A stretch of DNA of 26,053 bases from Natrinema soli (GCF_028618695.1 NZ_JAQIVI010000091.1:1-26053); one strand, 5' to 3'; shown: positions 1-7,603, counted from the first letter of the stretch. Notes: a model not told the origin generated them from the letters alone. Made by a program: numbers and translations.

Positions 1-95
1 CCAACCCCTGTTGTCCTGATTCACGCACAGGGGCTTCAAAGCAGGATTTTCATAGAGTCATTGTATGACATACTCCACAAGTTAGCCCCTCTGTT

Positions 96-111
96 GTGGA
101 AACGTTTCCAC
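96..111. promoter_or_regulatory. 16-base perfect palindrome GTGGAAACGTTTCCAC
   Basis: The sequence GTGGAAACGTTTCCAC is self-complementary over 16 bases. GTGGAAAC resembles the core of archaeal origin-recognition-box motifs bound by Orc1/Cdc6, and here two copies face each other; a third copy (GTTTCCAC, opposite strand) lies at 150-157. No Orc1/Cdc6 gene is visible in the window and the G-rich tail of a typical box is not convincing. It could equally be a repressor site. Confidence 0.4.
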
Positions 112-124
112 CTCTGCTTCGGCT

Positions 125-156
125 TGGAAAATTGGCGCACCTGCGCCAGGTTTCCA
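125..156. repeat. Two-tier hairpin with GGAAA/TTTCC ends
   Basis: An inverted repeat pairs TGGAAA (125-130) with TTTCCA (151-156) and, inside it, TGGCGC (133-138) with GCGCCA (143-148) around a four-base loop. It sits 14 bases after the 16-base palindrome and re-uses the same GGAAA/TTTCC bases. The role is unknown; an operator, origin element or terminator are all possible. Confidence 0.45.
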
Positions 157-240
157 CTATTCTCCGTATTCGACTGGATAGACGTATCTACAACTGTGCT
201 TTAGGGACTCGAGGGGAGGTTCGAACGGATAGGATGGGGG

Positions 241-436
241 TCCTCGAGCGAGATCTGTTGTATTGAAAGGGTCGGTGGCCAACGGCAGGGGGGCGACAAC
301 GCGTCGGGTTACCGTTGAGTGTGATGGATCCCCTGCCGTGTTACCATTCATGATTCTCACAGGTGATAAAGTTACACCCTAACGAGCCAGGTGTAGGCAG
401 AACGGGGGTTGCTCGAGTCGTCGATAGCATTGAAAA
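241..436. repeat. Long tandem repeat, unit 0, left part (interrupted)
   Basis: This is the left part of the first unit of a non-coding tandem repeat. It shares with the later units the CTCGAGCG-GATCTGTTGTAT segment, the GTGTAGGCAGAACG segment and a stem pairing ACGGCAGGGG (282-291) with CCCCTGCCGT (330-339). The unit stops at ATTGAAAA (429-436), where an ISH1-like element is inserted, and resumes at 1561. No convincing coding sequence lies in it. Confidence 0.75.
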
Positions 437-635
437 TGCCTTGTTGAACGCAAGACTGCGTCGGGGTGGTGTCGATCACTCACGGTTTTACGACCTCAGA
501 GACCGGTTCTTGGAGTCAGAAGATGCAGTAGCTGTCGCTAGCGGTGTTCCCCGAAGGGTCAGGATTATGGTATCTTGCACCATTGTTCCAGTGACGACGG
601 CGATGCCTCTCCCAGATACGTCCAGAGAAGAGGGA

Positions 636-665
636 GCAGGCGGCGAGCCCTAACTCGCCGCCTGC
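636..665. terminator. 12-bp hairpin over the transposase stop codon
   Basis: GCAGGCGGCGAG (636-647) pairs perfectly with CTCGCCGCCTGC (654-665) around a six-base loop that contains the stop codon of the ISH1-like transposase. It may end the transposase transcript or block read-through transcription entering the element from outside. Confidence 0.5.
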
Positions 666-1468
666 GTTAGGTTATGCACGATGCACTTGCGAGTCAGCTC
701 CCGGAACTGGCCATGCCAGCTCCGGGAGCGAAGCTTCTCGCCGTCGTCTTCCTTCAACTGCGAGAAGCCTGTTTCACTCATCCAGCGTTGATTGTAGTCA
801 TCATCGTTCATCCGGGCGTTGTGCGCCTTCTGCAACGGTGTCTGCTCTCTGTGCTTGATCACCGGTCGCGTTGACTCGAAGCGACACTCCTCACGGAAGT
901 CGCTCCACGAGTAGTTTGCGTCAGCGGATAATACACGCAGGTCTTCCGCGTTCCGGCGGAAGACCTGCATCCCGATATGGCCGTCCCACGACTTCTGCGT
1001 CGTGTAGTGAACGTCCTTGATTGCCAGCGAGTTCACGTCGATCAAGATCGTTGTCTTCATCGATTGGAACGAGTAGTTCGCGCGGTCGCGGTAGTGGTAG
1101 CTGGTTTGATCGCGCTGGAAGCCACTCGCGTCAATCGCGCCTTCATCACTCCAGCCCGCCTGCTCCGCCGAAGCGCGGAGCAGGCGGCAGAGTTCACGCA
1201 TCCGGTACTCTTGTTCCCACCGGCAGAACGAACTGTAGTGCGGTGCCTTGTCGAGGCCAAACGTGGCGAGGACACCGGGCATCTCGTTGAGGTAGTCCTC
1301 GGTCTCACGGAGGCTTTTCTCTAGTTCGACGCGGAAGAGAATCAACGCGATCTGTACCCACTCGGCGTACCCGTCCGCGCCGTCCGGCGCGGCGGGTACG
1401 TCCGGATCATCAACATGCTGTTTAGCAAGATTTCGACACATCCACGCTAGCCGTCTGAGCGATGCCAT
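650..1468 (-). CDS. IS5-family (ISH1-type) DDE transposase
   Basis: A complete 272-residue transposase that cuts and joins the ends of the element around it. The DDE triad can be placed at Asp113 (AIDASGF), Asp183 (SADANYSW) and Glu232 (SETGFSQLK), the last followed by a conserved Lys, in the order and spacing of ISH1-type enzymes. The ATG at 1466-1468 is followed at once by a plausible N-terminus and no upstream extension looks coding. The coding sequence contains four long hairpins (697-729, 937-968, 1156-1187, 1366-1400). No frameshift or stop is seen, so the copy may be active. Confidence 0.93.
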   Translation of the reverse strand: MASLRRLAWMCRNLAKQHVDDPDVPAAPDGADGYAEWVQIALILFRVELEKSLRETEDYLNEMPGVLATFGLDKAPHYSSFCRWEQEYRMRELCRLLRASAEQAGWSDEGAIDASGFQRDQTSYHYRDRANYSFQSMKTTILIDVNSLAIKDVHYTTQKSWDGHIGMQVFRRNAEDLRVLSADANYSWSDFREECRFESTRPVIKHREQTPLQKAHNARMNDDDYNQRWMSETGFSQLKEDDGEKLRSRSWHGQFRELTRKCIVHNLTQAAS

Positions 1469-1560
1469 ATCGCCAGACGGCGTTCATTTCCCGGTTAATC
1501 TGGCGGAATATCACGGTGAGAGCGTCAGAGATTGTTGTCATTCGGCGGCAAAACAAGGCA

Positions 1561-1646
1561 ATTGAAAAGCTACGTCGGGAAGTGGTAACCGAGGTAGCTT
1601 AAGCCGTTCTCGGCAGAGGGCATGTTGGATGACGACGCGATCCCCC
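1561..1646. repeat. Long tandem repeat, unit 0, right part
   Basis: The repeat unit resumes here after the insertion, starting with the second copy of the 8-base duplication. It contains the AGCTACGTCGG...CCGAGGTAGCT stem (one mismatch) and the GCAG...CTGC stem leading into the TGCATGCAGAC unit boundary shared with the next units. Confidence 0.75.
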
Positions 1647-1998
1647 TGCATGCAGACTAGATTACTGTATTACAATAAGTCCTCTCAAAGAAGATAGTGC
1701 TCGAGCGGGATCTGTTGTATCGAAAGGGTAGGGGTGGGTGGGGTGACGGCAGGGTGTATGGGATAACGCGTCGGGGCAGACAACCCGTCGGGCGCATATG
1801 CCATTCGGTGCAATGAGTGCCCTGCCGTATTACCGCCCTTGTCCCCATGGGTAATAAAATTGCACTATAATGAGTCAGGTGTAGGCAGAACGAGTTACTC
1901 GAGTCGTCGATAGGACTGAGAAGCTACGTCGTGGAAGAGTGACCGACGTAGCTAAATCCCAGGGCAGGGGGTTGGGTTGGATGTCGACGTGTTCCCCT
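1647..1998. repeat. Long tandem repeat, unit 1 (352 bases)
   Basis: This is a complete unit, counted from TGCATGCAGAC to the next TGCATGCAGAC. It has three internal stems: ACGGCAGGG (1746-1754) with CCCTGCCGT (1820-1828); AGCTACGTCG (1922-1931) with CGACGTAGCT (1944-1953), ten perfect pairs; and GCAGGGG (1964-1970) with CCCCTGC (1994-2000). The reading frames across it are short and not shared between units, so it looks non-coding. Confidence 0.85.
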
Positions 1999-2346
1999 GC
2001 ATGCAGACTATATTACTGAGTTACAATAAGCCCCCTCAAAGAAGGTAGCGCTCGAGAGGGATATATTGTATTGAAAGGGTAGGTGGGGTGGGTGACGGCA
2101 AGGGGCGACAACACGTCGGGAAGACAACTCGTCGGGCGCATACGCCATTTGGTGCGATGAGTCCCTTGCCGTATTACCGTCCATTTCCCCCATAGGTAAT
2201 AAAGTTGCACTATAACGAGCCAGGTGTAGGCAGAACGGGGGTTACTCGACCTGTCGATCACACTGAAAAGCTACGTCGGGAAGTGGTGACCGTCGTAGCT
2301 AAATCCTCTGAGGCAGGGAGTTCAATGGTGATGTCCACGCATTCCC
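1999..2346. repeat. Long tandem repeat, unit 2 (348 bases)
   Basis: Second complete unit, clearly alignable to unit 1 along its whole length but with many point differences. Its stems keep their pairing through paired changes: ACGGCAAGGG (2095-2104) with CCCTTGCCGT (2163-2172), and GCAGGGA (2313-2319) with TCCCTGC (2343-2349). A small hairpin GGCG-CATA-CGCC lies in the loop of the first stem. AT-rich stretches such as TGCACTATAACGAG could act as promoters but this is not shown. Confidence 0.85.
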
Positions 2347-2415
2347 TGCATATAGACCAGGTTGCTATATCACAATAAATCCTTAGGGTGAGTGTCGCGC
2401 TCGAGTGGTGGGTGC
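2347..2415. repeat. Long tandem repeat, partial unit 3
   Basis: The array ends in a partial unit: TGCATATAGACCAGG, TCACAATAAATCCT and GCGCTCGAG match the first 65-70 bases of the full units, after which similarity is lost. Confidence 0.65.
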
Positions 2416-3106
2416 TACGGTTCGGGAGTCCTTCTCTTATATCGAATCGCGGTACCAGACTGTCCCTGATTTTCACAAATCGCATCGGGAATAGTATTAA
2501 ATTTATCTAATCTACCATATAGACAGAGAGGTTTTGACGGTCCTCAAGAGAAACTCTACTTACGCATCATTGACTCAATGTCATTACTACACAGTGAGTA
2601 AGTTGCTGGTTGCATAGGTTCACTGCATATGTATCGAAACGATGTATGCAACAGGGGCCTCTGCCTCTGACGAGTATATCTTTCAACAGGAATGCCAAAA
2701 GCACACCGAAATTGGATTTTCTCTTTAAGTGATTCTCGCTTCGAGGAGCGAACCGATGTTTCGGACGTCACTGTCCCCGGACATTCCTATCGGCTGGCAT
2801 GGGTGAACGGGGTATCCGGATCAGTCACTGCGTCCTCAACGACCATGCATTTCCTCAGCGTGTGTCAGGAAGCTACTTAAAGAGTGAGACGCGGTCGCCA
2901 ATCGAGCGACTGTGGTGTCCACGTTAGTGTAGAGCACATCTCGGCATCGAGTGCGATATCCGTCCTCAGTAAATTGACAACCAGAACGGTCCGAACAGTG
3001 GGTGGCTGCCAGGGATTTGACCTCTTCGCTCCCTCGTGAGTGCTTCACTTTCGGAGTCCCTGGGGTAGCTATTTGAAGTCAGCCGGGCAACACGAGAGTG
3101 ATTACA
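2416..3106. other. Intergenic region, no recognisable gene
   Basis: About 690 bases without a supported gene. Open frames of 62-71 codons exist on both strands (for example 2692-2880 plus and 2556-2771 minus), but they have no haloarchaeal acidic composition, no recognisable motif and conflict with each other. I see no tRNA or rRNA. A TATA-like TATTTGA at about 3070-3076 lies in front of the cupin gene. Confidence 0.6.
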
Positions 3107-3499
3107 ATGTCCGAAAACTACGGATTCGTCGACGTTGAGGCGGCCGAGCACGAACCGAACCCGGACCCGACGTCGGGCATGGCGTTCGGCAAACTGACCG
3201 AGACGCTCGAGTGCGAGGAGATGCGCCTCAACACCTGTACCATTCCGCCCGGCGACGCGGGACCGTATCACAAACACGAGTCCCAGGAGGAAGTGTACAT
3301 CCTGCTCGACGGCCCCGGGCACGTGAACGTCGACGGCGACCTCGTTGAGGTGCCCGAGAGCGGCATCGTTCGACTGCCGGCGGACACCCCCCGAAAATTC
3401 GTCAACGAGACCGACGAGGAACAGCGCTGGCTGATGGTCGGTGCACCGCCCGTCGGCACGGTCGACGACATGGGCGAGTTCGTGATGGTCGAGGAGTAG
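3107..3499 (+). CDS. Small single-domain cupin protein
   Basis: A 130-residue protein forming one cupin beta-barrel. Cupin motif 1 is complete: GDAGPYHKHESQEEVYILLDG fits G-x5-H-x-H-x4-E-x6-G and gives two His and one Glu metal ligands. Motif 2 is present (SGIVRLPADTPRKFVN) but the usual His ligand is replaced by Arg, so metal binding may be three-coordinate or weak. Such proteins are usually small enzymes or sensors acting on cytoplasmic metabolites; the substrate cannot be read from sequence. I chose the ATG at 3107 over the GTG at 3098 because MSENYG is a typical N-terminus. It stands alone, convergent with the DUF1801 gene. Confidence 0.88.
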   Translation: MSENYGFVDVEAAEHEPNPDPTSGMAFGKLTETLECEEMRLNTCTIPPGDAGPYHKHESQEEVYILLDGPGHVNVDGDLVEVPESGIVRLPADTPRKFVNETDEEQRWLMVGAPPVGTVDDMGEFVMVEE

Positions 3500-3598
3500 T
3501 TACAGGTCCGTCTATCGGAACGAAGGAGACAGCGGGGAGTACCGGTGCCCGGGCGGCTGGTTCGATGCCCCTCGTTGTAACGTTCCGTTCGGGCTATT

Positions 3599-3967
3599 CT
3601 AGTCCGGATCCCCCACGTTCTCTTCGACCCTGTACTCCGTTATCTCTCTCACCAAGTCGAACGGAAGGGGTTCATCGAGTGGAAATTTCACGGAGCCCTT
3701 CCCTCTCTCATACGTCGACAGTTCTTCTTCGAAAGCTGTCATTCCGGATGGTGTTGGATAAAAGCCGATGTGTTCGTCGAACGCCGCGAAATGCACTACT
3801 ATCCCTTCTTGTTCGAACGTGGGAATCTGATAACTGATGGTCTCTTCGGCGTTCGGAGCGGCTTCACGTATCGTCCGTCTGAGTTCCTCCAACGTTTCCT
3901 GAATCTCTGCTGGGAACGTTTTGATGTATTCGTCGATGGTTTCGAACTCGTCGTCGGAGGAACTCAT
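3599..3967 (-). CDS. DUF1801 (YdhG/frataxin-like) protein
   Basis: A 122-residue protein of the DUF1801 family. Diagnostic parts are the helix LEELRRTIREAAP, the EETISYQIPTF segment, VHFAAFDEHIGFYPTPSG and the C-terminal KGSVKFPLDEPLPFDLV. Members have a frataxin-like fold, and some have been linked to intracellular iron handling, but the function here is unproven. The start at 3965-3967 gives MSSSDDEFETIDEYI; the 18 upstream in-frame residues are basic and unlike the family. It runs convergently with the cupin gene, about 100 bases away. Confidence 0.88.
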   Translation of the reverse strand: MSSSDDEFETIDEYIKTFPAEIQETLEELRRTIREAAPNAEETISYQIPTFEQEGIVVHFAAFDEHIGFYPTPSGMTAFEEELSTYERGKGSVKFPLDEPLPFDLVREITEYRVEENVGDPD

Positions 3968-4041
3968 ATTGTTCTTCGAGAAACTTGAACGGAAAACGAG
4001 ATAACACTTGGGGTGGCCCACTGACAGTTGAATTCCGTTCT

Positions 4042-4290
4042 ATGGCCGAGGTAGACGTGAAGGAATCATGGCTGCCCATGCTAGGCTCCCTGAAAGCAGC
4101 GGGCGCGCTCGGACTGCTGATCGGAATCGTCGTACCAGTGCCATCGGTCGCGACGGCCGCCGCAGCCGGCCTCGTTGTGTACTTCGTCGGTGCCGCCATT
4201 GTCCACATACGCGCTGGCGATTACTTGGGTGGGCATCACGTGCTCCTTTTGCTAGCCGTGGCCACCCTAGTGTTGGACCTGGCCTCGTGA
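4042..4290 (+). pseudogene. DoxX-like membrane protein, N-terminally truncated
   Basis: The 82 residues from ATG 4042 match the last three-quarters of DoxX-like membrane proteins: ESWLPMLGSLKAAGALGLL, a second hydrophobic helix with the GLVVYFVGAAIVHIRAGDY signature, and a final helix LLLLAVATLVLDL. Family members have a further N-terminal membrane helix of about 40 residues, and nothing in frame upstream supplies it, since the DUF1801 gene starts divergently at 3967. I therefore read it as a 5' truncated remnant, although a short functional protein cannot be excluded. It is the first of three decayed genes in a row. Confidence 0.6.
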
Positions 4291-4367
4291 ACTGCCCCGG
4301 GAGAGGTCGTCGAATCCGATTCGGCGATCCACCTCCGGTTCCGTGTCAGCTCGCATGGGGGCGAACC

Positions 4368-4460
4368 ATGAGGAAACTCGTCGTCGAAATCAAGGTCACA
4401 CTCGATGGAGTCTTCGATAAGCAGGCGGAGTGGCAAATGCAGTTCTGGAATAGGCGCTGA
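4368..4460 (+). pseudogene. DHFR-family (RibD C-terminal-like) fragment
   Basis: A 30-codon open frame, MRKLVVEIKVTLDGVFDKQA then EWQMQFWNRR, followed by TGA. It matches the first strand and catalytic-loop region (xVTLDGV) of dihydrofolate-reductase-like proteins, which are normally about 190 residues. No continuation in another frame was seen after 4460. It is best read as the 5' stump of a deleted gene, unrelated in detail to the DHFR-like pseudogene that follows. Confidence 0.55.
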
Positions 4461-4662
4461 CTCTTCCCGGACGGTACCTCTAGAGCGTACAGCCGAGTTT
4501 TTCGTTTACTGCTGCTAAACCGAGTCTTGCACCCATAGCAGCAAACGTCTCGCCGTGCGAACTTTCCCTCCATTCTGGCTCTGTTGAAACCCTCAAAGTG
4601 TTACAGATTCGGCCAGTAGATTGACCGAGAAGATGGCTTATGGCGGACTGGTAGTGGATAAC

Positions 4663-4670
4663 CTATATAC
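4663..4670 (+). promoter_or_regulatory. TATA-like box before the DHFR-like pseudogene
   Basis: CTATATAC lies about 35-40 bases before the ATG at 4704, in a plausible position for an archaeal promoter with a short leader. Confidence 0.35.
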
Positions 4671-4703
4671 CGCCAGAACGCTTCCTTTACAGGGGTTGAA
4701 AAG

Positions 4704-5276
4704 ATGAAGACCCAATACTACACAGCAACGAGCGTCGACGGTTACCTCGCCGATGAGGATAACTCACTCGACTGGCTCTTCCAGTTCGGCGAGATTGAGG
4801 AGATCGAGGGTGTGAAGGACGACTACCCGCAGTTCATAGACTAGATTGGTGCCGTAACCATGGGATCGACGACCTACGAGTGGATCATCGAGCATGAAAA
4901 CCTACTGGAGGACCCTGAAAAGTGGCCGTATGAGGTTCCAGTGTAGGTGTTTAGCAGTCGGAAATTGCCGATGGTTGATGGTGCGAACATTCGCTTCGTG
5001 CAGGGGGATGTTGTACCTATCCATGGGGATATGGTGAAGGCCGCAGACGGCAAGAACGTCTGGCTTGTCGGTGGTGGTGACCTCGTCGGCCAATTCCATG
5101 ATCACGGTTTACTCGACGAGCTGATTCTCAGCGTTGCTCCCGTCACGCTCGCTTCGGGCGCACCACTCTTGCCGCGCAAGATCCCCACCCCGCCCCTGAA
5201 ACTGACTAACGTGAAAAAATATGGCGATGTTTTCGCGGTTCTAACCTATGAGGTGCAACAGGCCCGTGAGGGCTAA
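4704..5276 (+). pseudogene. DHFR/RibD C-terminal family gene with two in-frame TAG codons
   Basis: Read through, the frame is 190 codons, the normal size for the family. It begins MKTQYYTATSVDGYLADEDN, includes AVTMGSTTYEWI, the NVWLVGGGDLVGQFHDHGLL NADPH-binding region and ELILSVAPVTLASGAPLLP near the C-terminus. TAG at 4842-4844 follows Ile-Asp, where relatives have a sense codon, and TAG at 4944-4946 replaces a position usually occupied by Trp (VP-W-VFSSRKLP), as expected from TGG to TAG. The rest of the frame is intact, so decay is recent. Intact genes here (the cupin, DUF3995, IclR) end in TAG, so general amber suppression is unlikely. Confidence 0.85.
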
Positions 5277-5664
5277 TCAATCGAACTCCTTTTCCTCTAT
5301 CTACCAAACGGCTGTCCCCAACAGGTCATGTCTGACCAATAGAATTTCAACAGAGCCTCCATTCTACGTCGTCTGTATTGACTACTGTCGGAGTATTGAT
5401 CGGTCTCTCCGCTATGAATTGGGATGGATCACTATTATCATGGTACCGGGGCGATGAGCGCGGCCATGTAACGGAAATCTGCGACACCAATGTGACTCCC
5501 GAACAAAATCGTACCGCGAGCGAGATGAGAGTTCGTCGCGTTCGCTGGCCTTCCACGGCGATTCGTGACGACACCATCGAGAATCTCAGCCTTGGACGGA
5601 ATGACGAGGGCAAGATATGGCATGAGGCCAGTAGTACTTTCGTAAGCCACGTCAGAGCACACTC
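5277..5664. other. Intergenic region, no recognisable gene
   Basis: About 390 bases before the DUF3995 gene. Overlapping frames exist on both strands (5378-5809 plus, 5438-5662 minus) but none has recognisable domains or consistent acidic composition. No RNA gene or strong repeat was seen. Confidence 0.5.
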
Positions 5665-6138
5665 ATGCCCAAATCACCTCCGTTCACTGGCCACTCGTCG
5701 CCAGCAGTCTGGCCTGGCTACGCGGCAGGCGCGTGGGCGCTTCTCTTCACCCTTCCACACGTGTACTGGGCGCTCGGCGGCACTGTCGGGCTTGCAGGTC
5801 GCTCGATGACTGGGACGTTGTTGCTGGTGAATCTCGTTGCCATACCGTTGCTCCTCGTCGCTGCGGGTGGCGCCCTCGGAACCGTCCAATCGTGGGGCCA
5901 GATGATTCCCTGCTGGGTGTTGCTTCCCACCGTCTGGGGCACAAGCGTGGTGCTGAGTGTGCGGGGAATCGGCGGTCTCGTCCAACGCAGTTTTTCGGGC
6001 GAACTCATTAGAAATCAACCTCTACTCAGTCTGTTTGCTGACCCGTGGTTCGTGTTTGGAGGCGTGCTTTTCGGTGTGGCAGCGTGGGCCTACACCCGGA
6101 AGTCGCGTGACGAATCTAAGCTGAAGTCCGGCAGGTAG
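5665..6138 (+). CDS. DUF3995 four-helix membrane protein
   Basis: A 157-residue integral membrane protein. The N-terminal signature WPGYAAGAWALLFTLPHVYW followed by ALGGTVGL is characteristic of DUF3995. Four hydrophobic helices are visible at about residues 17-36, 48-70, 80-100 and 125-143. Function is unknown for the family. The last five codons and the stop (LKSGR, TAG at 6136-6138) lie inside a small inverted-repeat element (6121-6229), so the original C-terminus has been replaced, though only beyond the last helix. It appears monocistronic. Confidence 0.85.
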   Translation: MPKSPPFTGHSSPAVWPGYAAGAWALLFTLPHVYWALGGTVGLAGRSMTGTLLLVNLVAIPLLLVAAGGALGTVQSWGQMIPCWVLLPTVWGTSVVLSVRGIGGLVQRSFSGELIRNQPLLSLFADPWFVFGGVLFGVAAWAYTRKSRDESKLKSGR

Positions 6139-6229
6139 ACCTCTCATGCGAGACGGACAGCAAAACCAATCTCACTACCCTAAGTTTCGGAGGAAACTAT
6201 GCATGACAAATCTAGCTAGCCGACTTCTG
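6121..6229. mobile_element. Small inverted-repeat element A (MITE-like, 109 bases)
   Basis: The left end CTGAAGTCCGGCAGGTAGAC and the inverted right end CAGAAGTCGGCTAGCTAGAT match, and a further shared TCATGC follows about 10 bases inside each end. The same ends occur at 8137-8241, 12764-12874 and at the right end of the large element (18310). There is no coding capacity, so it is probably a non-autonomous derivative mobilised by that element. No clear target duplication was found. Confidence 0.65.
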
Positions 6230-6460
6230 TCTAGTAGGGGTTGCTTTGCGTTAGGGGCCAGAATCAGATAGGCAGATTGGCTCTGGTGAATCACTGGACG
6301 GTGGTGGCCTTCGGTAGAAAATACATCGTTCAAGACAGGACTATGAACGGTTTTGATTACAACTCCTCTGTTACAATGTATCGAGATGAGCGGCCCGCTA
6401 TTTCCTTATCACTCAATGTACTGCGGCTGGAGTGATCAGGAAACTATTCGATAGGATAGA

Positions 6461-7603
6461 CTACTCCCGTACCTCATCGATACTGTCGGACACGTCCTTC
6501 ATTTGAAGGTCCGTGTACGACTCGTGAGTGGTTTCGATCGATTTGTGACGTAACGCCTCCTGAGCCTTTTCAGACATGCCGTTGGCGTACAAGTCGCGCC
6601 CAAGCGCCCGTCGTGCGCCGTGCAGTGTGAGATAATCGTAGTCGCCGTCAGGATCGATGTTCGCCTCTTCCGTGAGTCGTTTCAACAACCGGCGAACGCC
6701 CTCTTTCGAGATCGACGGCGGTGGTACCTCGTGTTCCCAGTGTAGCCGCTCGAGGACCGTAGTCTTTCCCTCGTCACCCCGAGACTCGAGTGCGGAAGAT
6801 ACCCGTTCGTCGCCGAGTATCGCCTCGAGTGCGTCCTTTTTCGATCCGTAGTGGCCGGTCGGGAACACGGGCCACTCGTCGGTCGGCGGCTCGAGGTAGT
6901 CGTACCAGCGCTCGAGGACGCTATGAACGCTTTCGGGAAACGGTGCGTCTTCGTACTCGCGAGACTTTCCGTACACTTCGATGAGCCGCTTTTCGAAATC
7001 GACGTCCGACCAGCAGAGCCCGGGCCGTTTTTCGTCTTTCGGATCGGCGAACAGTTCGGCCCCACGAGCGCCGGTCTCGCCGAGCATCACCACGATCGCC
7101 CGGTCGCGCATCGCCGTCTTTGTGTCGGTGCGGATGGTCCCCTCGAGCGCCATGTCGACGCGCTTGGTCGCGTAGGCTTCGAGTTGCTTTCGGTCGTCCT
7201 TGCTCCAGTACTGTGTCTTTCGCTTCCCGTCGTCTTGGGGGAGCGGGTCCATCGCCGTATTCGTGTTCGCTGGATTCGTCTCGAGGTACTGTTCGCGGAC
7301 ACACCACGAAAGGAACGCCCGGACGTAGGCGAAGTACGTCTGTGCCGTCGACGCCGCGAGTTCCTCGTCGATCTTGGACCGGTCGTACAGGGACTCGCTG
7401 TAGTCGCGGAGATCCTGGTCGGTCAGCTCGCTCACGCGATCGACGCCGCGTTCGTCTTGGCAGTGGTCGGCGAACGCAACCAGCGGTGAGCGCATGGTCG
7501 TCTCCGAGCCGTCGGCTTTGATCTTGTACTTCAGGTAGTCTTCGACCGCCTCTTGGACGGTCGTTCCCTCGGAGTTACGGCCTCTTTTGCTGGGAGGAGA
7601 CAT
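6461..7603 (-). CDS. Tyrosine recombinase / integrase (XerC/D-like)
   Basis: A 380-residue site-specific recombinase. An N-terminal SAM-like core-binding domain (about residues 14-120, with LSWCVREQYLETNPA) precedes the catalytic domain. The catalytic residues are all in place: Arg180 (GARGAEL), Lys213 (YGKSRE), His328 and Arg331 (LHGARR), His353 (LRHKSIETTHE) and nucleophile Tyr363 (ESYTD). Such integrases mobilise haloarchaeal plasmids, viruses and islands, usually at tRNA genes, but no tRNA or attachment repeat was seen here. The ATG at 7601-7603 is preceded by a TATA-like TTTACGA on the minus strand (7628-7637) and a 10-bp inverted repeat (7641-7666). Confidence 0.93.
   Translation of the reverse strand: MSPPSKRGRNSEGTTVQEAVEDYLKYKIKADGSETTMRSPLVAFADHCQDERGVDRVSELTDQDLRDYSESLYDRSKIDEELAASTAQTYFAYVRAFLSWCVREQYLETNPANTNTAMDPLPQDDGKRKTQYWSKDDRKQLEAYATKRVDMALEGTIRTDTKTAMRDRAIVVMLGETGARGAELFADPKDEKRPGLCWSDVDFEKRLIEVYGKSREYEDAPFPESVHSVLERWYDYLEPPTDEWPVFPTGHYGSKKDALEAILGDERVSSALESRGDEGKTTVLERLHWEHEVPPPSISKEGVRRLLKRLTEEANIDPDGDYDYLTLHGARRALGRDLYANGMSEKAQEALRHKSIETTHESYTDLQMKDVSDSIDEVRE

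Larger units (their letters stand above)
437..1560. mobile_element. Complete ISH1-like (IS5 family) insertion sequence
   Basis: The element is 1124 bases long and is flanked by an exact 8-base duplication ATTGAAAA (429-436 and 1561-1568). Its ends are inverted copies of TGCCTTGTT. It carries one DDE transposase on the minus strand. Size, 8-base duplication, short terminal repeats and a protein of about 270 residues all fit the ISH1 group of the IS5 family. It splits a unit of the tandem repeat array, and the repeat sequence reads through cleanly once it is removed, which fixes both ends. Confidence 0.92.

Noticed and set aside
363..653. A 96-codon plus-strand frame over the start of the ISH1-like element.
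   Set aside because: It runs from the non-coding repeat into the IS end and past its boundary, and has no domain; it is an accidental frame.
851..1324. Several long plus-strand frames opposite the ISH1-like transposase.
   Set aside because: They are antisense shadows of a clearly conserved DDE transposase.
241..2415. The tandem array as a CRISPR locus.
   Set aside because: Units are about 350 bases and homologous throughout, with no short repeats alternating with unique spacers and no cas genes.
4577..4600. GGCTCTGTTGAAACCCTCAA resembles the end of an IS6-family element.
   Set aside because: Only one end is seen, no IS6 transposase lies on either side, and the similarity is short and from memory.
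4842..4946. Two TAG codons as possible pyrrolysine or amber read-through sites.
   Set aside because: Intact genes in the window end in TAG, one TAG replaces a Trp position, and the neighbouring genes are decayed, so a pseudogene is simpler.
6851..7521. Frames of up to 212 codons opposite the integrase.
   Set aside because: The minus strand encodes a complete recombinase with all catalytic residues; the others are shadows produced by GC-rich codon bias.
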